DNA of 64,000 nt from Lantana camara (GCA_037501455.1 CM074858.1:37879001-37943000); one strand, 5' to 3'; shown: positions 37,798 to 51,500, counted from the first letter of the stretch. Numbers and translations are program-made. The notes: a model not told the origin generated them from the sequence alone.

Positions 37798-39498
37798 TGT
37801 AACACCCGAGCATAAGGTGTCACATCCCCTCACCGAGACCCGACCCGAATATGAAATGGACGATCCATACCCAAGCCAAATCACGGCGAACGGGGACATA
37901 CACACACTCTATGCTAGGCGGGACTAACCCTTGAACCATAAAACAACGTAAAATATTAAAGCGGAAGCATTAACTGGCCGTAATATAAACGATAATCATT
38001 CACGTTCCAAAATAGGCCATTTACATCATCAAATGCCGTCAAGGCTTAAGACAACAAGTACGCTCCATTAATTAATCATATACAAAGATCAAAATACCAT
38101 GTGTAAGTGTAAGACCGAAAATACAAGGGCTAAAAGTGAATGTAAAACCTATGACTCGAAATCTCGCCTAGTTCCTTGACACCTGCACAACACAACTGAA
38201 AACCAAACGGGTTCAGTCCAAAAGGGATTGGTGGGTATAAAAACAGGGCATAAATATAATATACGACAGTATTTAACAATCACATGCAAGCTATAATCCC
38301 AAGTGAGGTTTTTAAAGGATTTCCCAAGTGGGCAAATAGAAATCATCAAAAGCGATTATAACGATTCATTTACATTAGGTCAAGGTCGTTAGTGGCCCGG
38401 GGAGTGGGCGTGCATTATCTCCAACCAACACCTCGTGTAATTCATTAACATTCATTCATTCTTTAACATTCATTCATTGTTTTCATGCAATTATTCTTTC
38501 GTGCGCATTCAATAACATTTACACCTTCTTCCTCCGGGTTGGTGGCGGGTTTGCAAGGCCCATCCACCCATTCATTGACCAAAAGGGGAACATGACTCCC
38601 CAGATGGCACTCAGCGTCCATTCCTCGCTAACTCCTAACGAGGTCCGGTTACGCCGTTCATTGGTAGGACCAGTGTGAGGGTTTCCCGTCAGCCCATGCC
38701 TCCTCGGGTCCCCACTCACACCAAGTCCCTGGGCCCCATTCATTGTGAACATTCATTCATTCTCGCCAAAACATTAGGTAGGATTCAAGAAATAAGAGCT
38801 TTACATTTGCAATCATTTACTCGAGAAAACGGCTCTATATACATATAATAATTTTTAGCTGAAGTCTTTACACGTTGAGGTATATAGGGTCATTTATCTA
38901 CTAGTAGAGAAACCCACCTTAAACGGCAACAAGGAGAACACACGAGCCTCACAGACCGGCCTCGTCTCCAACGGACTCAAAATCTGTGCAAGAGAGGTGA
39001 GGTGAGACTCAAGATGACCAAATAAGACGCTCGACAATGAAATGATTATGATATGAATGTATAAAAGATAAGATTATGTTATGAAAATGTTCATGTGCAC
39101 TATTAAGGAATTTAACTCATATAATCAAGTCATTCAATCATTCGTTCACTTTCATTCGACATTAGAAGCGTTCATATTCATTCAAGTCATAAATTCACAT
39201 TTCAATTAATTTCAATTCAAGAATTCAAATAGGGGCATAGCACGTATTAAATCACATTTAAAATTAGAACATAAACAAGTAAACACATTCAATCGCATTT
39301 ACAATTAGAAAATAAACAATTAAATACATTCAATTAAATTTAGGAAATTAAATTAAACATGAAATAGGTAACAATTAAATTCTATAATTCAATTAAATCA
39401 ATTAATATTTAATATTTAATAAATATATAAATATATAATTAAATATAATATACATACATATTTTATATTATAATATATATATATATAATTAATACATG

Positions 39499-39567
<69 letters not shown>

Positions 39568-41487
39568 CACATGCATGCAATACTAATTAATTATATATAC
39601 ATATATATATATATGCACATACATTCAGCACAACAACAAAACATGCATGCAACTCCATTAAATCAACCAATTTCATGCATGAAACATTGATTTCCAACAA
39701 CCACCACACTCATGCATGCAACCCCTTTTAAGATGTATACAACATTCAATAAAGGACACAACAAAAAGAAAGAAGCAGCAGCAGCAGTTCACGAACACCA
39801 CAGAAACATGCATGGAAAATTACAAGGTGACACCCCCGTGTCACCCCCAAAGAACAAATCGAGACACCCCCGTGTCTCGGTACAGCAACTCCAGACAATC
39901 ACGCACCCCCGTTATAAGCTGAAAAATAAAGGATTGACACCCCCGTGTCTGACAGCAGCAGCTCCATCAAAAACGTAGGCTTATGCCCTGTTTTCTGGGC
40001 AGGAAACGCAGCAACAACTAAAGCTACAAAAAAGCAGGAGATGCAGCAATACAAGGCATGAAATGCAGCAACAAATCAGCCTTAACAATGCACAAAATTG
40101 ACAGCAAAAGCAAGGAGGAAACGCAGCAGTTTTGACAGCAACTTTCAGGCCAAAAACAGGGCAAAACTCATGCAAAAACAGGGCATAGAATGATCTCAAG
40201 TAATCTTAATAAGTTCAGGTCCTTTAAGCTATCAAATGTGCAGCAAAATAACACTAATTCAACATATATATCAGTTCCAAGAAAGCTCACACACGGGAAG
40301 AAGGCATACGTGACATTACATGAAGATTTTCTCAAAGTTCCAAAATTGATATCTCGAAAAATACCTCAACTACCATGCAATCACAGATCATACATGAGAA
40401 GAGGATGTCAAAACAATCATTTTCAGGCTTGAAATCAATCAAATCCATGAAGAAACAAAAGAGATCAACCAAAAAGCTCTAAACCCCTTATTTTCGAACT
40501 CAGCCCAAAAACCTATGAAACCATGCTCAAATTTGGGGATGAATGAATGAAAATGATCAGGAATGAACATATAATACAACCCTAAGCTTACCTTGTTGAT
40601 TGGATGAGGATTGGATGAGATTTGAGCTCCAAAATCTCCAAGGAACCAAGGGTTATGGGAAAGAACTGGAGAGCAGTAACTTTGGCTGAGATTTGTGATT
40701 TGTGTGAGGGTCGGTTAGGGCATAGTATATCACGTTAGGTGGTTGAGTTAGGTTTCTATAGCATCAAACCATGGTTAATTTGGTCAACAAATGAATAAGT
40801 TATGGCCATTTTAGTGCAACAAGGTCAGTTTCATCGCCGTTTTGTTTTTCGGTTGAATATCGGGGGTTCAAATGACGTTAGAAAAATATAAGGCTAAGTT
40901 TACTAAACTCGAATTTTCGTTACGAGTTCAGCGAAGTTGACGGAACTCGAATCCGAGTTCCCGAGCTCAAGATATTAAATACGGAACCAAGGGTACGCTA
41001 GTTGCTCGTTAGCCCCCGACTTCGATTCCAAAATTCAAATCAAATCCGAAACATATGCAAATGAATGCGAAAATACGAAACGAACAAATATTCATATACA
41101 AGACACGTATAAGTTCAACATAGTAAATTTGCACGAAATTTAGGTATCATTTCATATAGAAACGAAGCACGTAAATGTCATTCATATGCAATATAACAAT
41201 AAAATTCATAATATTATCAATTTTATTAAAATCACATACGTATATATATATACAACTTATAAAACATGCATGCATAAATAATTTATAAATATAAAATGCA
41301 TACATTAACATATTAATATTATGTAAATTAATATTAATAAAACTTAAAATATAATAATTAACATAATTAACATTAAGTATAATTAAAATAAAATTAAACA
41401 TATTAAACACGTATAATTAATTATCTCGCGCAATTTGATAAACACATATATCATGCTGTTCAAAAATAAGAAAAACGGGGCATTACA
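37798..41487 (-). repeat. Array LTR1 (3,690 bp; 3' LTR in element orientation)
   Basis: Starts TGTAACACCCGAGCATAAGG and ends GGGGCATTACA. It is the shortest LTR, lacking a block of about 142 bp present in LTR2 at 48,249-48,390, and it carries the longest (TA)n run (about 39,502-39,566). Contains the hairpin cluster at 39,826-39,949, the shared core at 40,956-41,025 and a donor-like AAGGTAAGC on the minus strand near 40,594-40,586. Confidence 0.9.
39826..39949. repeat. Hairpin cluster in array LTR1 (copies in LTR2-4)
   Basis: Three stems around the same CCCC loop: GGTGACAC/GTGTCACC at 39,826-39,845, CGAGACAC/GTGTCTCG at 39,860-39,879, and GACAC/GTGTC at 39,936-39,949. A related ACGCACCCCCGTT lies between them at 39,901. 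LTR2 keeps the first stem intact (46,763-46,782). LTR3 and LTR4 shorten the first stem but extend the second to nine pairs (CCGAGACAC/GTGTCTCGG). Confidence 0.88.
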
Positions 41488-41507
41488 ACCTCTCCCCCTT
41501 AAAAGAA
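41488..41507 (-). promoter_or_regulatory. Polypurine tract of array copy 1
   Basis: On the minus strand TTCTTTTAAGGGGGAGAGGT abuts the LTR1 start TGTAATGCCCC, the expected place for plus-strand DNA priming. Identical tracts lie at 48,576-48,595 and 55,704-55,723. Confidence 0.88.
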
Positions 41508-41548
41508 TCCGTCCTCGGATTCACTATCTGCCTGAAAACAATTATTGA

Positions 41549-41683
41549 AGGAACCCCGTTCCTCACAAACAACAAAGAGAGAATCCCCGTCTCTCAAACA
41601 GCAAAGAGAGAACCCCGTCTCTCAAGAACAACAAAGAGAGAACCTCGTCTCTCAAAAACAACAAAGAGAGAACCCCGTCTCTC
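41549..41683. repeat. 30-bp minisatellite of hairpin units beside the polypurine tract
   Basis: Units at 41,577, 41,606, 41,636 and 41,666 each contain GAGAGA, a six- or seven-base C-rich loop (ACCCCG in the consensus), then TCTCTC. A preceding variant AGGAAC-CCC-GTTCCT lies at 41,549-41,563. The array is repeated in internal domains 2 (about 48,637-48,771) and 3 (about 55,765-55,899). Open frames reading SQKQQRENPV over and over are produced by this repeat and are not genes. Confidence 0.88.
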
Positions 41684-43294
41684 AAAAACAACAAAGAGTT
41701 CAAAATACAAAATACAGCCATAACGAAGAACGAACACCAAGGAGAAAACTTCAAAATATCCAATTACAGTAACTTAGTCAAACAATCACATAAAGCCAGA
41801 GAACAATCATCACTTACTTACATCCAACATCGATCGTACCACCATAATTAATAAATCAAAGAGTCAAAGCACAAATTAGCAAAATTAGTTAAATTAACAA
41901 TGCATGTATGCGTATGCCATGGATGTCTGAGGTACCGTTCACCATGGAAATGAATTTGAAGCCAAAACCTTTCTGGTCCCAAGGCATGGTCTGAACCCAA
42001 AAGCTAACTCGACTCTTGGCTTGTCGTTAATATCTTCAATGTGTCCACCTTCTTCCATTTCTCGGTTATACGTTAACCCTGATCCAATTAACCTGCTTGT
42101 CCCAGACGAGTTTTACCCTACATCTTCAGATTCCAGGCCAGTCTTTTCACGGTTCATGCCTCCTTCTATAATTTGGAGAAACCCTTGCAATTCAATACCC
42201 TTTTAGATTAATAATCACAGCCCTCTTGTTGAGTTCTTTCCAAATTGGATTGTGATCACCGGTTCACAAAAATTTTGGATTAATCTCTTCGTGGATCGTT
42301 TCCTCATCCCTTCATCCTCCTAAAGCTATTAAGCATTCATTAGATTTCGGTCCACCCCAAATTTCTAATCGAGGGGAAACTTCCTTGATACTTCTTAAGA
42401 TTCAATTCAAGTCCTTCCATAGTTATTTCTTTCTGATTCCTTTCTGCTCAAATTCCTTCTAACTTGTTATGGAAAAACGACTAGCGATGCTGTAGGGTTT
42501 TATTGTGTTACTTGATGTCCGAACTCCTCCAATACTTAGCCAGATTACCCTCTATGGTTACCATCACGAACGCATTAATTGGATTTAATCTTTGTTCCCT
42601 GAGGCGATTTAAAGGTCTCGCCGAAGCTCTTCCATAATTCCATTATTTTCCAAAATCTAAATCCCATGTATAGAAATGCTCGCCACACCCTCTCCTCAAC
42701 ATCCCGTGGTGGTCTTCAACACTAACTTAATACTTAACGCTCACTTTAACAGTTTAACCATTAAGGTTCTTTTATTTATTCTAATCACCGCCATGAGGAC
42801 TTCCAGATCTTCCTTAATTTGAAATTCTGCTATTCCTTACTAAGATATTTCTTCGAGTACCACTTCAATCTTCCAATTTGTTTCTCGGTCGTGCTCTCCC
42901 CCTTAAATTTCTATTGTCACGTGTTGAACTCCATCGATTCTTCTTTTGTCGAAGTTCTGGATGAATAATTCCCATTAGGGAGGATTTAATCAAAAGGCCA
43001 ACCCCAAAGTTTTGCTTTTCAACTTCCCTTCTACTTCGCTTGATGCCCTAACCCCTTTCCTCATCTCGTCTGATCCAAACACCCCGCAATCAACTCTAAT
43101 CTTGCTTCTCTTTATAAATTCCCGTTTCCATTAACCTATCCTTTACTTGAAATTCTTTGTTTCCCCGAAGTCATCTTCATTGAATTCGAAAGTGGCTCGG
43201 TTAAGTAATACTTGATAGTTGGGATGAAAGAACTTCGTATCAATTAAACTCTAGAATGCATGTCGGGTTAAAATTGGCGATGCATGTGTCACGT

Positions 43295-43630
43295 TTACAT
43301 CAAGCAATTATGCATCACATTAGCGCAACAAAACCAAATAGAAATGCACAGATAAACATTAGGCCAGAAGAGTAAATAATTAATGTGAAATATGATGCAC
43401 GTGCTATGAATGTTTTGGAACCTGTCACTAATGTGGTAAGCTATTAGCTCAGTAGCTTTTCTTCGTTCCTCCAATTCCGAGGTTACTTTGACTTGGTGAT
43501 TATTCCTTGCCTTTCCCACAGTCTTCAAGTTTTCCATGAATCTTTTTGCATCACTTGTATCTTCCACTATCCGGACTTGAAATTTCACGAATCCTGATTT
43601 CTTCGACATCCATTGAATTAGCCTCTGCAT
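43295..43630 (-). CDS. Small conserved open frame in internal domain 1 (unknown, doubtful)
   Basis: It encodes 111 residues with a charged, helix-prone N-terminal half (MSKKSGFVKFQVRIVEDTSD) and a hydrophobic Cys-rich C-terminal part. The frame is kept in all three internal domains (50,383-50,718 and 57,511-57,846) with only a few residue changes, but those copies are too recent for this to prove selection. A second frame of 71 codons (43,761-43,976, starting MNTNLGKVAIWMTG) is identical in all three. They may be eroded gag remnants or chance. Confidence 0.2.
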   Translation of the reverse strand: MQRLIQWMSKKSGFVKFQVRIVEDTSDAKRFMENLKTVGKARNNHQVKVTSELEERRKATELIAYHISDRFQNIHSTCIIFHINYLLFWPNVYLCISIWFCCANVMHNCLM

Positions 43631-44798
43631 TTACCCCCGAGAATCGCCCTTCAACCTTGCTCAAATTCTCTTACAAAAATGAACCCCAATGTCATTCTGA
43701 ACCCTACTTCTCGCCATCACCGTGATCAAGACTCCCGTGCTTATCCTTTATAAGTTTAATTCACCTCCAATTGCTTCTACTCGAGCGCAGGATTCCCTTG
43801 CAAAGAGTCTCTCCCCGAGAATAATCCTTCAACCAGTCTTTGCCTTTCTTTATAGTTCCCATTTGTTGCTCCATATTTTCCAATTCAACTTCACAACATG
43901 ACAATTCAGCTTGGATTTGGAAAAACGACTCAAATCCTGTCATCCATATCGCCACCTTCCCTAAATTTGTATTCACACAATTACTTGCCTCTCTCTACTC
44001 CCTTCCAGACTCGTTTCTATTTTAGTAGCAATCCAGAGCACCCAAATTCAAACCCTTCTCGATCTTCACCTCCAAAATCTCGATTTCTAATTTCCAGGTT
44101 TATTTAACAATCCTTCTTTGACAACTCTTGGTGCTCAATTTCCATCGAATTGATTTTACCTTGACTCCTCCCAGTCCTCGATACCTCTTCAATGGTCCGA
44201 ACCCTGAACCAAAATACCTTCAAGGTTCATTTACTTCATTCCTTAGGTTGAACGATCCCGTTGGCTCCAATTATGGCTTCTTATGTAAGAGAGCCGCATA
44301 TGTCAACCTTTGGAGTCATAAATATTTCCCGATCAATTCCTATTTCTACGAATATCCCTCTATAGTTGCCTCTTCTTAAGTCAAACTTCCATTTCAGCTC
44401 CTATCCCTTGAACTCTAACTCTCACTATGAGGACTACGCCTCTCGAATTCTCTATATCTTTCCCCCGATACGTCATTCCTATCCTCCATGCCTCAAAAAG
44501 AACTTGTAGTAAGGCGTTGTTAGCATGATACTTGGCCGTGGTTTGATATTATCTTTATAACCTGTAAATCATAACTCATTTCGAAGGTACATGCATGCGA
44601 TTAGGGCATGCATATGGCACATATTCAACACGAAAGACACGGATCCAGTATAAAATGCAACAGGTAATTCTACAAGATTAAAAAGAAAGACAATTTCATG
44701 TTCAAAATCGATGCAATGCACACATTATCACGTAGTTCCTATGCCGAAGGACCTAGACTGACCCACACGACACGAGAGACCGAGTTTTGCAACTCGTA

Positions 44799-44810
44799 GC
44801 TCTGATACCA
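44799..44810 (-). promoter_or_regulatory. Primer-binding site of array copy 1
   Basis: GCTCTGATACCA on the plus strand is TGGTATCAGAGC on the element strand, complementary to the 3' end of initiator tRNA-Met. It lies eight bases inside LTR2. Confidence 0.9.
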
Positions 44811-44818
44811 CTTAAGGA

Positions 44819-46486
44819 TGTAACACCCGAGCGCAAGGTATCACATCCCCCGCACCGAGACCTGACCCGAATATGAAATGGACGATCCATACCCAAGCCA
44901 AATCACGGCGAACGGGGACATACACACACTCTATGCTAGGCGGGACTAACCCTTGAACCATAAAACAACGTAAAATATTAAAGCGGAAGCATTAACTGGC
45001 CGTAATATAAACGATAATCATTCACGTTCCAAAATAGGCCATTTACATCATCAAATGCCATCAAGGCTTAAAACAACAAGTACGCTCCATTAATTAACCA
45101 TATACAAAGATCAAAATACCATGTGTATGTGTAAGACCGTAAATACAAGGGCTAAAAGTGAATGTAAAACCTATGACTCGAAATCCCGCCTAGTTCCTTA
45201 ACACCTGCACAACACAACTGAAAACCAAACGAGTTCAGTCCGAAAGGGACTGGTGGGTATAAAAACAGGGCATAAATGTAATATACGACAGTATTTAACA
45301 ATCACATGCGAGCTATAATCCCAAGTGAGGTTTTAAAGGATTTCCCATGTGGGCAAATAGAAATCATCAAAAGGGATTATAACGATTCATTTACATTAGG
45401 TCAAGGTCGTTAGTGGCCCGGCGAGTGGGCGTGCATTATCTCCAACCAACACCTCGTGTAATTCATTAACATTCATTCATTCTTTAACATTCATTCATTG
45501 TTTTCATGCAATTATTCTTTCATGCGCATTCAATAACATTTACACCTTCTTCCTCCGGGTTGGTGGCGGGATTGCAAGGCCCATCCACCCATTCGGTGAC
45601 CAAAAGGGGAACATGACTCCCCAGATGGCACTCAGCGTCCATTCCTCGCTAACTCCTAACGAGGTCCGGTTACGCCGTTCATTGGTGGGACCAGCGTGAG
45701 GGTTTCCCGTCAGCCCATGCCTCCTCGGGCCCCACTCACACCAAGTCCCTGGGCCCCATTCATTGTGAACATTCATTCATTCTCGCCAAAACATTAGGTA
45801 GGATTCAAGAAATAAGAGCTTTACGTTTGCAATCATTTACTCGAGAAAACGGCTCTATATACATATAATAATTTTTAGCTGAAGTCTTTACACGTTGAGG
45901 TATATAGGGTCATTTACCTACTAGTAGAGAAACCCACCTTAAACGGCAACAAGGAGAACACACGAGCCTCACAGACCGGCCTCGTCTCCAACGGACTCAA
46001 AATCTGTGCAAGAGAGGTGAGGTGAGACTCAAGATGACAAAATAAGACGCTCGACAATGAAATGATTATGATATGAATGTATAAAAGATAAGATTATGTT
46101 ATGTAAATGTTCATGTGCACTATTAAGGAATTTAACTCATATAATCAAGTCATTCAATCATTCGTTCACTTTCATTCGACATTAGAAGCGTTCATATTCA
46201 TTCAAGTCATAAATTCACATTTCAATTAATTTCAATTCAAGAATTCAAATAGGGGCATAGCACGTATTAAATCACATTTAAAATTAGAACATAAACAAGT
46301 AAACACATTCAATCGCATTTACAATTAGAAAATAAACAATTAAATACATTCAATCAAATTTAGGAAATTAAATTAAACATGAAATAGGTAACAATTAAAT
46401 TCTATAATTCAATTAAATCAATTAATATTTAATATTTAATAAATATATAAATATATAATTAAATATAATATACATACATATTTTAT

Positions 46487-46530
<44 letters not shown>

Positions 46531-48575
46531 CATGCACATATATATATATGCATGCATACATTCAGCACAACAACAAAACATGCATGCAACTCCATTAAAT
46601 CAACCAATTTCATGCATGAAACATTGATTTCCAACAACCACCACACTCATGCATGCAACCCCTTTTAAGATGTATACAACATTCAATAAAGGACACAACA
46701 AAAAGAAAGAAGCAGCAGCAGCAGTTCACGAACACCACAGAAACATGCATGGAAAATTACAGGGTGACACCCCCGTGTCACCCCCAAAGAACAAATCGAG
46801 ACACCCCCGTGTCTCGGTACAGCAACTCCAGACAATCACGCACCCCCGTTACAAGCTGAAAAATAAAGGATTGACACCCCCGTGTCTGACAGCAGCAGCT
46901 CCATCAAAAACGTAGGCTTATGCCCTGTTTTCTGGACAGGAAACGCAGCAACAACTAAAGCTACAAACAAGCAGGAGATGCAGCAATACAAGGCACGAAA
47001 TGCAGCAACAAATCAGCCTTAACAATGCACAAAATTGACAGCAAAAGCAAGGAGGAAACGCAGCAGTTTTGACAGCAACTTTCAGGCCAAAAACAGGGCA
47101 AAACTCATGCGAAAACAGGGCATAGAATGATCTCAAGTAATCTTAATAAGTTCAGGTCATTTAAGCTATCAAATGTGCAGCAAAATAACACTAATTCAAC
47201 ATATATATCAGTTCCAAGAAAGCTCACACACGGGAAGAAGGCATACGTGACATTACATGAAGATTTTCTCAACGTTCCAAAATTGATATCTCAAAAAATA
47301 CCTCAACTACCATGCAATCACAGATCATACATGAGAAGAGGATGTCAAAACAATCATTTTCAGGCTTGGAATCAATCAAATCCATGAAGAAACAAAAGAG
47401 ATCAACCAAAAAGCTCTAAACCCCTTATTTTCGAACTTAGCCCAAAAACCTATGAAACCATGCTCAAATTTGGGGATGAATGAATGAAAATGATCAGGAA
47501 TGAACATATAATACAACCCTAAGCTTACCTTGTTGACTGGATGAGGATTGGATGAGATTTGAGCTCCAAAATCTCCAAGGAACCAAGGGTTATGGGAAAG
47601 AACTGGAGAGCAGTAACTTTGGCTGAGATTTGTGATTTTTGTGAGGGTTGGTTCGGTTAGGGCATGGTATATCACGTTAGGTGGTTGAGTTAGGTTTCTA
47701 TAGCATCAAACCATGGTTAATTTGGTCAACAAATGAATAAGTTATGGCCATTTTAGTGCAACAAGGTCAGTTTCATCGCCGTTTCGTTTTTCGGTTGAAT
47801 ATCGGGGGTTCAAATGACGTTAGAAAAATATAAGGCTAAGTTTACTAAACTCGAATTTTTGTTATGAGTTCAGCGAAGTTGATGGAACTCGAATCCGAGT
47901 TCCCGAGCTCAAGATATTAAATACGGAACCAATGGTACGCTAGTTGTTCGTTAGCCCCCGACTTCGATTCCAAAATTCAAATTAAATCCGAAACATATGC
48001 AAATGAATCCGAAAATACGAAACGAACAAATATTCATATACAAGACACGTATAAGTTCAACATAGTAAATTTGCACGAAATTTCGGTATCATTTCATATA
48101 GAAACGAAGCACGTAAATGTCATTCATATGCAATATAACAATAAAATTCATAATATTATCAATTTTATTAAAATCACATACGTATATATATATATATACA
48201 ATTTATAAAACATGCATGCATAAATAATTTATAAATATAAAATGCATGCATTAATATATTCATGCACACGTACACAATTAACATATATATATACATATAA
48301 ATATATTCAATAATTACGTATATAATTTAGGTAACATGCATGCAAAATTTATGATTTAATAACAAATTCACTAATTAAATTCAATTAGCACATTAACATA
48401 TTAATATTATATAAATTAATATTAATAAAACTTAAAATATAATAATTAACATAATTAACATTAAGTATAATTAAAATAAAATTAAACATATTAAACACGT
48501 ATAATTAATTATCTCGCGCAATTTGATAAACACATACATCATGCTGTTCAAAAATAAGAAAAACGGGGCGTTACA
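44819..48575 (-). repeat. Array LTR2 (3,757 bp)
   Basis: Starts TGTAACACCCGAGCGCAAGG and ends GGGGCGTTACA. Its left part carries the same diagnostic bases as LTR1, its right part those of LTR3. Its (TA)n run (about 46,494-46,526) is shorter than that of LTR1. Hairpin 1 is intact at 46,763-46,782. Confidence 0.9.
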
Positions 48576-51500
48576 ACCTCTCCCCCTTAAAAGAATCCGT
48601 CCTCGGATTCACTATCTGCCTGAAAACAATTAATGAAGGAACCCCGTTCCTCACAAACAGCAAAGAGAGAATCCCGGTCTCTCAAACAGCAAAGAGAGAA
48701 CCCCGTCTCTCAAGAACAACAAAGAGAGAACCCCGTCTCTCAAAAAAAACAAAGAGAGAACCCCGTCTCTCAAAAACAAAAAAGAGTTCAAAATACAAAA
48801 TACAGCCATAACGAAGAACAAACACCAAGGAGAAAACTTCAAAATATCCAATTACAGCAACTTAGTCAAACAATCACATAAAGCCAGAGAATAAGCATCA
48901 CTTACTTACATCCAATATCGATCGTACCACCATAATTAATAAATCAAAGAGTCAAAGCACAAATTAGCAAAATTAGTTAAATTAACAATGCATGTATGCG
49001 TATGCCATGGATGTCTGAGGTACCGTTCACCATGGAAATGAATTTGAAGCCAAAACCTTTCTGGTCCCAAGGTATGGTCTGAACCCAAAAGCTAGCTCGA
49101 CTCTTGGCTTGTCGTTAATATCTTCAATGTGTCCACCTTCTTCCATTTCTCGGTTATACGTTAACCCTGATCCAATTAACCTGCTTGTCCCAGACGAGTT
49201 TTACCCTACATCTTCAGATTCCAGGCCAGTCTTTTCACGGTTCATGCCTCCTTCTATAATTTGGTGAAACCCTTGCAATTCAATACCCTTTTAGATTAAT
49301 AATCACAGCCCTCTTGTTGAGTTCTTTCCAAATCGGATTGTGATCACCGGTTCACAAAAATTTTGGATTAATCTCTTCGTGGATCGTTTCCTCATCCCTT
49401 CATCCTCCTAAAGCTATTAAGCATTCATTAGATTTCGGTCCACCCCAAATTTCTAATCGAGGGGAAACTTCCTTGATACTTCTTAAGATTCAATTCAAGT
49501 CCTTCCATAGTTATTTCTTTCTGATTCCTTTCTGCTCAAATTCCTTCTAACTTGTTATGGAAAAACGACTAGCGATGCTGTAGGGTTTTATTGTGTTACT
49601 TGATGTCCGAACTCCTCCAATACTTAGCCAGATTACCCTCTATGGTTACCATCACGAACGCATTAATTGGATTTAATCTTTGTTCCCTGAGGCGATTTAA
49701 TGGTCTCGCCGAAGCTCTTCCATAATTCCATTATTTTCCAAAATCTAAATCCCATGTATAGAAATGCTCGCCACACCCTCTCCTCAACATCCCCTGGTGG
49801 TCTTCAACACTAACTTAATACTTAACGCTCACTTTAACAGTTTAACCATTAAGGTTCTTTTATTTATTCTAATCACCGCCATGAGGACTTCCAGATCTTC
49901 CTTAATTTGAAATTCTGCTATTCCTTACTAAGATATTTCTTCGAGTACCACTTCAATCTTCCAATTTTTTTCTCGGTCGTGCTCTCCCCCTTAAATTTCT
50001 ATTGTCACGTGTTGAACTCCATCGATTCTTCTTTTGTCGAAGTTCTGGATGAATAATTCCCATTAGGGAGGATTTAATCAAAAGGCCAACCCCAAAGTTT
50101 TGCTTTTCAACTTCCCTTCTACTTCGCTTGATGCCCTAACCCCTTTCCTAATCTCGTCTGATCCAAACACCCCGCAATCAACTCTAATCTTGCTTCTCTT
50201 TATAAATTCCCGTTTCCATTAACCTATCCTTTACTTGAAATTCTTTGTTTCCCCGAAGTCATCTTCATTGAATTCGAAAGTGGCTCGGTTAAGTAATACT
50301 TGATAGTTGGGATGAAAGAACTTCCTATCAATTAAACACTAGAATGCATGTCGGGTTAAAATTGGCGATGCATGTGTCACGTTTACATCAAGCAATTATG
50401 CATCACATTAGCGCAACGAAACCAAATAGAAATGCACAGATAAACATTAGGCCAGAAGAGTAAATAATTAACGCGAAATATGATGCACGTGCTATGAATG
50501 TTTTGGAACCTGTCACTAATGTGGTAAGCTATTAGCTCAGTAGCTTTTCTTCGTTCCTCCAATTCCGAGGTTACTTTGACTTGGTGATTATTCCTTGCCT
50601 TTCCCACAGTCTTCAAGTTTTCCATGAATCTTTTTGCATCACTTGTATCTTCCACTATCCGGACTTGAAATTTCACGAATCCTGATTTCTTCGACATCCA
50701 TTGAATTAGCCTCTGCATTTACCCCCGAGAATCGCCCTTCAACCTTGCTCAAATTCTCTTACAAAAATGAACCCCAATGTCATTCTGAACCCTACTTCTC
50801 GCCATCACCGTGATCAAGACTCCCGTGCTTATCCTTTATAAGTTTAATTCACCTCCAATTGCTTCTACTCGAGCGCAGGATTCCCTTGCAAAGAGTCTCT
50901 CCCCGAGAATAATCCTTCAACCAGTCTTTGCCTTTCTTTATAGTTCCCATTTGTTGCTCCATATTTTCCAATTCAACTTCACAACATGACAATTCAGCTT
51001 GGATTTGGAAAAACGACTCAAATCCTGTCATCCATATCGCCACCTTCCCTAAATTTGTATTCACACAATTACTTGCCTCTCTCTACTCCCTTCCAGACTC
51101 GTTTCTATTTTAGTAGCAATCCAGAGCACCCAAATTCAAACCCTTCTCGATCTTCACCTCCAAAATCTCGATTTCTAATTTCCAGGTTTATTTAACAATC
51201 CTTCTTTGACAACTCTTGGTGCTCAATTTCCATCGAATTGATTTTACCTTGACTCCTCCCAGTCCTCGATACCTCTTCAATGGTCCGAACCCTGAACCAA
51301 AATACCTTCAAGGTTCATTTACTTCATTCCTTAGGTTGAACGATCCCGTTGGCTCCAATTATGGCTTCTTATGTAAGAGAGCCGCACATGTCAACCTTTG
51401 GAGTCATAAATATTTCCCGATCAATTCCTATTTCTACGAAGATCCCTCTACAGTTGCCTCTTCTTAAGTCAAACTTCCATTTCAGCTCCTATCCCTTGAA

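Larger units (their letters stand above)
41488..44818 (-). mobile_element. Array internal domain 1 (3,331 bp), no recognisable gag or pol
   Basis: Bounded by the polypurine tract at 41,488 and the primer site plus an 8-bp spacer before LTR2. The longest minus-strand frames are 111 codons (43,295-43,630) and 71 codons (43,761-43,976). Neither shows a motif I recognise. It is a little more diverged from internal domains 2 and 3 than they are from each other, but has exactly the same length. Confidence 0.88.

Noticed and set aside
40190..40432. Plus-strand frame repeated in all four LTRs (MISSNLNKFRSFKLSNVQQN...) as a conserved gene
   Set aside because: Its repetition is due to the LTR copies, it is antisense to the element, and its end differs between copies by simple substitution of the stop context.
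41549..41700. CRISPR-like array: near-identical palindromic units about 30 bp apart in each internal domain
   Set aside because: There are no unique spacers: the units abut as a minisatellite, the host is a plant, and the same block recurs in three retrotransposon internal domains.
41545..41772. Open frame with repeated QQRENPVSQ units (and minus-strand FLRDGVLSLL counterpart) as a repeat protein
   Set aside because: Both strands are open because the 30-bp minisatellite is a multiple of three and lacks stops; this is a composition artefact.
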